This document shows, in pieces, positions 51,183 through 57,431 of a DNA stretch of 64,000 nt. Origin of the DNA: Massilia sp. NR 4-1. Lineage in GTDB: Bacteria; Pseudomonadota; Gammaproteobacteria; Burkholderiales; Burkholderiaceae_D. Both the position numbers and the translations under genes were made by a program. Every line of letters begins with the position of its first letter. The stretch's first letter is position 1. The notes below the pieces were generated by a model that saw only the letters and a list, made by a program, of their open reading frames with translations, was not told where the DNA came from and did not search any database. The stretch spans positions 4,340,001 through 4,404,000 of the forward strand of contig NZ_CP012201.1 in the NCBI RefSeq assembly GCF_001191005.1, given 5' to 3'.

Positions 51183-52169
51183 TTATTTTTGTCCGGTGCG
51201 GCGGCGCGGCAGCACCGTGACCCAGTAAGGCGAGAGATAGCGGATTTCCAGCGGCAGGCCGAGTGCCAGATTGCGCAGCGCGCGGTCGGTATCGCGCAAG
51301 GGGAAGACGCCGCTGGCGCGCAGCTCCGCCACGGCGGGATCGCAGCGCAGCAGGCCGCGCCGGTAGCGGCCCAGCTCCTGCAGCAGATCCTGCAGGCGCA
51401 TCTGCTCTGCCACCAGCACTCCGCGCGACCAGGCGGCGGCGTGTTCTGCCGCCGGCAGCGGCGCGCCGATGCGCTCGGCGCTGAAGCTGGCCTGCTGGTC
51501 CGCCTCCAGCCGCAGCAAGCCGCCTTGCCCGGCACGGATTTCGACCGCGCCATGCTGCACCGACACGCTCGACCCGTCCCTATGCTGGCGCACCACGAAT
51601 TCCGTACCCAGCGCCCGTACCGTGCCATGCCGGCTCTGCACCAGGAAGGGCCGGTGCGGCAAGGCCGCATCCTTTGCCGTCGTCACCAGGATTTCGCCGG
51701 CCTTCAGCACGATGCGGCGTTGCGCTGCGCTGAAAGCCACGTCGATGGCGCTGCCGGTATTCAGCACCACGGTGCTGCCATCGGGCAGGGTCAGACGGCG
51801 TATTTCGCCGACGGCGCTGGCATGGTCGGCACTGGCCTGCGCCCATATTTCGCTCTCGCCGGCCAGGCGGTAGACGCCGCCAACGGCGATGCCCAGACCC
51901 AGCAGCTGCAAGACCTTGCGGCGCGCAGGCGATGGGGCCGACACGCTTTTCAGGGCCGCATGGGCCGCCGCTCCCGGCATGGCGTCAAAGCGCTCGTTGA
52001 CCGCTTGCAGGCATTGCCAGGCCGCTTCGTGCTCGGGCTTTTGCGCGCGCCAGGCGGCGCAGGCGGCGCGCTCGGCGTCGCTGGCATTGTCCGACCACAG
52101 GCGCGCCATCCATTGCGCGGCGCATTGCACCAGAAGCGGGTCGGGTGCCGCAGACAGTATCTTGCTCAT
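51183..52169 (-). CDS. FecR-family anti-sigma/sigma regulator
   Basis: 328 residues starting MSKILSAAPDPLLVQ at the ATGA overlap with the sigma gene. The N-terminus has DUF4880-like sequence with the conserved WRAQKPEHEAAWQ. One hydrophobic helix lies around 90-108 (VLQLLGLGIAVGGVYRLAG). The periplasmic FecR domain has EIRRLTLPDGSTVVLNTGSA and HRPFLVQSRHGTVRALGTEF. It holds the sigma factor and releases it when the receptor STN domain reports ligand binding. Position between sigma gene and receptor is standard. Confidence 0.93.
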   Translation of the reverse strand: MSKILSAAPDPLLVQCAAQWMARLWSDNASDAERAACAAWRAQKPEHEAAWQCLQAVNERFDAMPGAAAHAALKSVSAPSPARRKVLQLLGLGIAVGGVYRLAGESEIWAQASADHASAVGEIRRLTLPDGSTVVLNTGSAIDVAFSAAQRRIVLKAGEILVTTAKDAALPHRPFLVQSRHGTVRALGTEFVVRQHRDGSSVSVQHGAVEIRAGQGGLLRLEADQQASFSAERIGAPLPAAEHAAAWSRGVLVAEQMRLQDLLQELGRYRRGLLRCDPAVAELRASGVFPLRDTDRALRNLALGLPLEIRYLSPYWVTVLPRRRTGQK

Positions 52170-52663
52170 GGCTGGTACAGCGCCAGGCAGCAAGCCTGCA
52201 GGGCCGCCGCGATGTATTTTTCGACGGATGAAACGGACACGCCCAGCTGCGCCGCGATGTCGCGGTAGCTCAATCCATCCAGCTTGCAGAGCAGGAAAGC
52301 CTGGCGCGCCTTGGCCGGCAGCTTGTGCAGCAGCCGGTCCAGCTCAAGCAAGGCCTCGACGGCCAGCGCCCGGCTCTCCTCGGACGGAGCCTGGGCTTCC
52401 GGCAAAAGGCTCAGCGCCTCCAGATAAGCCGTCTCGATGCGGCGGCGGCGAAACAGGTCGATCATCAAGCCATTCGCCACCTGCACCAGATAGCGCCGCG
52501 AGTCTTCCGCAGCGGGGCGGGTGCCGGCCTGCAGAATGCGCACATAGGTGTCGTGCGCCAGATCGGCCGCGTCCCAGGCATTGCCCAGCTTCGCGCGCAA
52601 CCAGTTGCGCAGCCATGCGCCATGGTCGGTGTACAGGCTGTGAAGCGGGTGGGATGAGGACAT
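52166..52663 (-). CDS. ECF sigma factor, FecI-like
   Basis: 165 residues from the ATG at 52661-52663. Region 2 contains NAWDAADLAHDTYVRILQAG and region 4 has KARQAFLLCKLDGLSYRDIA then AQLGVSVSSVEKYIAAAL. This matches FecI-type iron-starvation sigma factors. A longer frame starts inside the Fur box and was rejected. Expression should be repressed by Fur with iron, and the protein, once freed by FecR, should drive the receptor gene. Confidence 0.93.
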   Translation of the reverse strand: MSSSHPLHSLYTDHGAWLRNWLRAKLGNAWDAADLAHDTYVRILQAGTRPAAEDSRRYLVQVANGLMIDLFRRRRIETAYLEALSLLPEAQAPSEESRALAVEALLELDRLLHKLPAKARQAFLLCKLDGLSYRDIAAQLGVSVSSVEKYIAAALQACCLALYQP

Positions 52664-52690
52664 GGTGCGGCGTGGCGGCAGTCGCTTGCA

Positions 52691-52709
52691 AATGAGAATT
52701 ATTCTCATT
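52691..52709. promoter_or_regulatory. Perfect Fur box upstream of the sigma factor
   Basis: AATGAGAATTATTCTCATT is a perfect 19-base palindrome and a textbook Fur-type site. It lies 28 bases upstream of the sigma-factor start, so iron-replete Fur should block the whole sigma/FecR/receptor cascade. Confidence 0.9.
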
Positions 52710-52783
52710 ATAGCGGATTTGCGCGGCGACTTGCAGATCGCCTGTCAACGCCGGACGCGCACCGTGGCGCGCCGCTTGCCGCC

Positions 52784-53248
52784 TTACGGTCCGGCCAGTT
52801 TTTCCAGCCGCGAGCCGTCGACGCGCATCTGGTATCTGCGCACCGTGCCACTCGGGTCGAACAGGATGACCAGTTCCCGGTTTTGCGCCGTCATCTCGAC
52901 GGCGCTTGCCACCGATCCGAGCACCGGCACAAAGCCGGCCAGCGCGGGCAGCTCCAGCTTGTCGTTGTAGACCCAGACCTCATAGCCGCTGGGGAAGCTG
53001 GTCACGGCCGCCCGGCCCAGCGGCGCCTCGTCCATGTATTCCAGCTCGATCAGCGTATCGTCCGGCCAACTGGTGTCCGAGATATGGACCCACACCGTGC
53101 GGTCCATCAGCAGCGGATAGAAATCGTAAAAAGAGAAGATCAGCGGCGGCAACGGCCTGCCATAGTAGTGCGAAGAGAACAGCACCTGGCGCCGCGTGCC
53201 ATGCACCAGGGTGGCGCTGAAGACGGGACGGTCGGCATACAACCACAC
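52784..53248 (-). CDS. Hypothetical protein, start uncertain
   Basis: Up to 154 residues, opening with a GTG that directly follows an in-frame stop, so the N-terminus cannot extend further. There is no ribosome site in the usual place. The sequence has no signal peptide. It is aromatic-rich (SSHYYGRPLPPLIFSFYDFY) and ends ELVILFDPSGTVRRYQMRVD, which faintly recalls small outer-membrane-assembly BamE-like domains, but the resemblance is not enough to assign a function. It may be a degraded or truncated gene. It follows the codon pattern of its neighbours, supporting a coding origin. Confidence 0.45.
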   Translation of the reverse strand: MWLYADRPVFSATLVHGTRRQVLFSSHYYGRPLPPLIFSFYDFYPLLMDRTVWVHISDTSWPDDTLIELEYMDEAPLGRAAVTSFPSGYEVWVYNDKLELPALAGFVPVLGSVASAVEMTAQNRELVILFDPSGTVRRYQMRVDGSRLEKLAGP

Positions 53249-53297
53249 TCACGTCCACGAGAAAGCAGCGTATCTCTAACTGGTCTATATTATTGGC

Positions 53298-53678
53298 ATG
53301 ACGACTCCCGCCGACAACATCCTCCAGCTGCACGGACAAAACGTGCTTCACTGTACGGCCGATGGCCCCGTCATCAGCCGCCCAGGCGATTTGAACGACC
53401 TTATGGGCCACGCCTTCGGACATAAGGTGTGCTGGCTGGTGCTGGATAAAGCACGCCTTTCGCCTGATTTCTTCGTGCTGCGTACCCGCTTCGCCGGCGA
53501 AGCAATTCAGAAACTGATCACGCACGGACTAAAGCTCGCCATAGTGGGCGATCTGAGCGCCGAACTGGATGCCAGCGAGGCACTGCGCGACTTTATCCGT
53601 GAATCGAACCGTGGTTCCTCGGTGTGGTTCCTGGCAGACCTGCCGGCCGTCGAAGTCCGCCTGCAACACCTAAATTAA
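53298..53678 (+). CDS. DUF4180 domain protein
   Basis: 126 residues. The pattern DLNDLMGHAFGHKVCWLVLD then FFVLRTRFAGEAIQKLITHG and LRDFIRESNRGSSVWFLADL matches DUF4180, a small cytoplasmic family of unknown function sometimes found near transcription regulators. It stands alone between the hypothetical gene and the two-component pair. The ATG at 53298 is the first in frame. Confidence 0.82.
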   Translation: MTTPADNILQLHGQNVLHCTADGPVISRPGDLNDLMGHAFGHKVCWLVLDKARLSPDFFVLRTRFAGEAIQKLITHGLKLAIVGDLSAELDASEALRDFIRESNRGSSVWFLADLPAVEVRLQHLN

Positions 53679-53733
53679 AGCCAGGCTCCTGGCCAGCGCA
53701 TATACGTTGCTATCAAGTTAAGAGCGTCAACCT

Positions 53734-53764
53734 TTGGCAAAGCTTAAGGTTCGGGCCTTATACT
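53734..53764 (+). promoter_or_regulatory. Candidate promoter of the two-component system
   Basis: TATACT (53759-53764) is a good -10 element, with TTGGCA (53734-53739) as a possible -35 at a long 19-base spacing. The -10 ends only 7 bases before the ATG at 53772. TTAAG repeats at 53718 and 53744 could be binding sites for the regulator itself. Confidence 0.45.
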
Positions 53765-53771
53765 TTTTCAC

Positions 53772-54428
53772 ATGCATATCCTAATTATTGAAGACGACCT
53801 CGATCTGGGCCAGGCCTTGCAGCAAGCGCTGAAGGCCGATGGCGTCAGCAGCGAATGGCGGCGCCGCATCAACGACGCGCCCCCGGTCTGCGACGCGCAG
53901 GACTACGACTGCGTACTGCTCGATCTGAGCCTGCCCGATGGCGGCGGCCTGCAACTGCTCAAGCAATGGCGCAATGCCGGCTGCACGGTCCCCATCATCA
54001 TCCTGACCGCGCGCGCCGGGCTGGAAGACCGCGTCACCGGCCTGGATGGCGGCGCCGACGACTTCATCGTCAAGCCCTTCATCACGGCCGAATTGATGTC
54101 GCGCATCCGCGCCGTGCGGCGCCGCTACGCGCAGCAGGCCACCGAAGTGTGGCGCATCGGCGCCTTGCAGATCGAGCCGCGCGCCCACCTGGTGCAGCTC
54201 GACGGCGTGGCGCTCGACCTGTCGCCGCGCGAATTCCAGCTGGTGCTGGAACTGGCGCGCGAAGCCGGTGCCGTGGTGCCCAAGGGCGCGCTGGCGCAGC
54301 GCCTGGAACCGCTGGGCGACCCGCTCGATTTCGGCGCCATCGAAGTGCACGTCTCGAATCTGCGGCGCAAGATCGGCGCCCAGCGCATCCGCACCGTGCG
54401 CGGCGTCGGCTATATGCTGGAGGCCTGA
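53772..54428 (+). CDS. OmpR/PhoB-family response regulator (QseB/TctD-like)
   Basis: 218 residues. The receiver domain has acidic residues in IIEDDLDLG, phospho-acceptor D51 in CVLLDLSLPDGGG and the conserved lysine in DFIVKPF. The C-terminal winged helix has LSPREFQLVLELAREAG and VHVSNLRRKIGAQRIRTVRG. It should activate or repress target genes when phosphorylated by the kinase encoded next, whose ATG overlaps its stop (TGATG). No ribosome site is visible before the ATG. Confidence 0.92.
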   Translation: MHILIIEDDLDLGQALQQALKADGVSSEWRRRINDAPPVCDAQDYDCVLLDLSLPDGGGLQLLKQWRNAGCTVPIIILTARAGLEDRVTGLDGGADDFIVKPFITAELMSRIRAVRRRYAQQATEVWRIGALQIEPRAHLVQLDGVALDLSPREFQLVLELAREAGAVVPKGALAQRLEPLGDPLDFGAIEVHVSNLRRKIGAQRIRTVRGVGYMLEA

Positions 54429-55798
54429 TGCACCGGCGGCGGCCATGGGCCAGGCCGACCCTTACGCGGCGCATCGTGGTGGCCCTGCTGATTGCGTTCG
54501 TGCTGGTGTGGTCGGTGTTTCTCTGCATCGAATTCGTCAAGGCGCGCGATGTGCGCCACAACGACCAGGAACTGCGCGATTTCAGCGCCAGCATGATGGG
54601 TTCCATCAGCGGCCTGACCACGGCCGATGAAGCGCGCGCCGTCGCCAACACGACCTCCATCATCCTCAACGACTATTACGACAGCATCGACGTCCCTGGC
54701 GCCGTGCTGCTGCAGCTCGACGCGCGCAGCGGCGAGCGCTTGTTCCTGTCGCCGGAAGCGGAAGGGGTGCGTCTCAAGGGCATGAACGGGCAGATCGGCA
54801 ACGCCATCATCCACGGCCTGCGCTACCGCGTTTACCGCGGCGAATCCGAACGCTGGATTCTGACCGTGGCCATGCCGATGCCCGCGCCATTCTGGCTGCT
54901 GACCAGCGTCGGCAGCGATCTGGTCAAGGATTTGCTGATCGCCTTCCCGCTGGTGCTGCTGCCGATCTGGATCGCGGTGGCGCGCGGCCTGCGTCCCCTG
55001 CACCTGCTGTCGAAACGGATCGCCGCGCGCGGCCCGGACGAGCTGTCCCCGCTCGACATCAATCCCAACTATGCCGACCTGCTGCCGCTGGGCCAGGCGA
55101 TCAACCAATTGCTGGCCAAGCTGCGCCGGCGCATCGAACGCGAACACAATTTCGTCCACGACGCCGCGCACGAGCTGCGCACGCCGCTGGCCGTGATCTC
55201 GGTCCAGGCCCACGCCTTGGCCGCCGCGCCCGACGAAGCGCAGCGGCGCGTGGCCGAACAGCGCCTCGACCACGCGATCTCACGTGCCTCGCACCTGATC
55301 GCGCAGCTGCTGGAAATGGCGCAGGCCGACGGCAGCACGGCGCGCAGCGCCAGCAAGGTCGACGTGGCCGAACTGGCGCGCCAGGAACTGGCCCTGGCCG
55401 CCCCCGCCGCCATGGCGCGCCAGCTGGAGCTGGAACTCGACGCGCCCGACACGCTGCCGCACACGCTCGACGTGCCAGCCTTCCAGGCCATCCTGCAAAA
55501 CCTGCTGCGCAACGCCGTGCACTACACGCAGGAAGGCGGACGCATCGTGGTCAGCCTGGCGCGCAACGGCGGCGGCCTGCAACTGGCGGTGGCCGACAAC
55601 GGCCCCGGCATCGCGCCGGGCGAACAGGAATTGATCTTCGAACGCTTCTACCGCGGCAGCGGCGGCCACGATACGCCGGGGTCGGGCCTGGGACTGGCCA
55701 TCGTCAAGCAAGCCGTGGCGCGCCTGGCGGGCAATGTGCGGCTAAGTGGCGGCCTGGATGGTCGAGGATGCACCTTTAGCGTGGAACTACCAGCCTAA
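54428..55798 (+). CDS. Two-component sensor histidine kinase
   Basis: 456 residues from the ATG overlapping the regulator stop. Two membrane helices (about 17-38 and 170-192) flank a periplasmic sensor of about 130 residues. The kinase core has the H-box VHDAAHELRTPLAV (H248), N-box LQNLLRNAVHYTQEGG, G1 ADNGPGIAPG and G2 GSGLGLAIVKQA. It resembles QseC/TctE-type kinases. The signal is not evident. A longer reading frame running back into the regulator was rejected. Confidence 0.92.
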   Translation: MHRRRPWARPTLTRRIVVALLIAFVLVWSVFLCIEFVKARDVRHNDQELRDFSASMMGSISGLTTADEARAVANTTSIILNDYYDSIDVPGAVLLQLDARSGERLFLSPEAEGVRLKGMNGQIGNAIIHGLRYRVYRGESERWILTVAMPMPAPFWLLTSVGSDLVKDLLIAFPLVLLPIWIAVARGLRPLHLLSKRIAARGPDELSPLDINPNYADLLPLGQAINQLLAKLRRRIEREHNFVHDAAHELRTPLAVISVQAHALAAAPDEAQRRVAEQRLDHAISRASHLIAQLLEMAQADGSTARSASKVDVAELARQELALAAPAAMARQLELELDAPDTLPHTLDVPAFQAILQNLLRNAVHYTQEGGRIVVSLARNGGGLQLAVADNGPGIAPGEQELIFERFYRGSGGHDTPGSGLGLAIVKQAVARLAGNVRLSGGLDGRGCTFSVELPA

Positions 55799-55823
55799 GT
55801 TTTTGAATTTAAAGGGGAATTAG

Positions 55824-55899
55824 TGGTGCGGCTGGCTGGGATCGAACCAGCGACCCTTGGCTTCGGAGGCCAATACTCTATCCACTGAGCTACAGCCGC
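55824..55899 (-). tRNA. tRNA-Arg (anticodon CCG)
   Basis: On the minus strand a complete 76-base cloverleaf can be folded. The acceptor stem GCGGCTG pairs with CAGCCGC, the D-arm holds AGCTCAGTGGATAGAGT, and the anticodon loop CTCCGAA sits on a TTGGC/GCCAA stem, giving anticodon CCG for arginine CGG codons. The T-arm contains GGTTCGATCC, and the 3' CCA is encoded. No integrated element is attached to it. Confidence 0.96.
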
Positions 55900-56003
55900 G
55901 CGGGTGGGATGTCGGAAGTGAGACGAAGGATACCGGCTTTCGCCGCCGCCGTCCATGAGAATGCAGAAATTATTGCACAAATCGCATCAAAGACCCAGCC
56001 AAC

Positions 56004-57422
56004 TCAGAATTGGAAGTAGATAAAGCCGCCGTTGCCGCGCGTGAAAACGATGCTCAGATAGGTGATTGCGGCGAAATTGGCGCCAAAGGCCCAGGCGGGC
56101 TGGCGGTTGACGGCCGCCATCAGCAGTTCGCGCCAGCGCATCGGGGTGAAGTGCAGCAGGGCGGCGGCGGCCAGCGCCAGCAGGGCCGAGAGCGACAAGG
56201 GAAAGCGGCCGTCCAGCGGTCCCGCCATGGCGGCGAGGTAGGAGCCGGCCACCGCCAGGCTCTCGCTGCGGAACAGGATGCGCGTCAGCGAGACGATGCT
56301 GAAGATCAGCGCCACCTGCAGCGCCAGCCGCAGGCCGCGGTACACGGGCGCCGGCAGGCCGCGCGCGGTGCGCGCTTCGCTGCGCAGATGTTCCAGCGCC
56401 ACCAGGCTGCCGTGCAGCAGGCCGTAGACGACAAAATTCCAGCCCGCGCCGTGCCACAGGCCGATCGCCACGAACACGATCAGCAAATTGAGCCAGGCCG
56501 GCGCGCTCCATGCGGCCGACAAGGGCGTGTACAGGTAGTTGCGGAAGAAGGAGGACATGCTGATATGCCAGCGCTGCCAGAAGTTGGCGACGCTGGTAGC
56601 GAGGTAGGGCCGGTTGAAGTTGGACGGCAGCCGGTAGCCCAGCATGCGCGCGGCGCCCAGCGCCATATCGGTGTAGCCGCTCAGGTCCAGATAGGCTTGC
56701 AGGCTGTAGCCGAACATGGCGAGCCAGAGGAAGGCGGAGGAATACACGCCGGGATTGGCAAACGCGGGATCAACCAGATGGCTGCCCAGGGTATCGGCCA
56801 GCAGCACCTTCTTGACCACGCCACGCAGCACCAGGGCCAGGCCTTCGAAGCGCTGGTCCTCGCTCACGCGCACCGGCTGTTCCAGCTGCGGCAGGAAGTA
56901 GGCGGCGGGGACGATAGGCCCGGCCAGCAGGCGCGGGAAGAAGGCGATGAACAAGGCGAAGTCGCCGAAGCTGCAGGTCTTTTGCAGCCGTCCCGCATAC
57001 AGGTCGATGGGGTAGCTGATGGCCTGGAAGGTCATGAAGGAAATCCCCACCGGCAGCAGCACGCTCACCAGCGGCAGCAGCGCGTCCTGTCCCATCCACT
57101 GGGCCACGCTGTTCAACATGGCGGCGAAGAAGTTCAGGTATTTGAAGTAGCCGAGCATGGCCAGGCTGGCGCCGATGGCCGACGCCACCGCTGCGCGCCG
57201 CAAGGCAAGGCTGCGCGCGCGCATCACCACTTCGCCGGCGCTGTAGTTGATGACGGTGAAAGCGGCCAGCAGGCCCATGAAACGCCAGTCGATGGTGGCG
57301 TAGAAGTAGTAGCTGGCGGCGGTCAGCATGGCCTTCTGCCAGCCGCCATGCGCGCGCAAGTAGTGGTGGGCCGCCAGCACCAGCAGGAAAAACACCAGAT
57401 AGGCGAAGCCCGTCAATTCCAC
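56004..57422 (-). CDS. MBOAT-family O-acyltransferase (AlgI/DltB-like)
   Basis: 472 residues with about ten to twelve hydrophobic helices. The MBOAT signatures are GYTDMALGAARMLGYRLPSN, FWQRWHISMSSFFRNYLYTP and the catalytic histidine in GLWHGAGWNFVVYGLLHG. AlgI and DltB proteins of this type move an activated acyl or aminoacyl group across the inner membrane to a periplasmic acceptor. The gene begins 9 bases after the stop of the AMP-ligase/ACP/SGNH fusion, in the same direction. The two proteins are therefore expected to work as one acyl-transfer system. The acceptor polymer is unknown. Confidence 0.92.
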   Translation of the reverse strand: MELTGFAYLVFFLLVLAAHHYLRAHGGWQKAMLTAASYYFYATIDWRFMGLLAAFTVINYSAGEVVMRARSLALRRAAVASAIGASLAMLGYFKYLNFFAAMLNSVAQWMGQDALLPLVSVLLPVGISFMTFQAISYPIDLYAGRLQKTCSFGDFALFIAFFPRLLAGPIVPAAYFLPQLEQPVRVSEDQRFEGLALVLRGVVKKVLLADTLGSHLVDPAFANPGVYSSAFLWLAMFGYSLQAYLDLSGYTDMALGAARMLGYRLPSNFNRPYLATSVANFWQRWHISMSSFFRNYLYTPLSAAWSAPAWLNLLIVFVAIGLWHGAGWNFVVYGLLHGSLVALEHLRSEARTARGLPAPVYRGLRLALQVALIFSIVSLTRILFRSESLAVAGSYLAAMAGPLDGRFPLSLSALLALAAAALLHFTPMRWRELLMAAVNRQPAWAFGANFAAITYLSIVFTRGNGGFIYFQF

Positions 57423-57431
57423 GGCCGGACC

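Noticed and set aside
55800..56003. Integration site or genomic island at tRNA-Arg
   Set aside because: No integrase gene and no repeated tRNA 3' end were found on either side.
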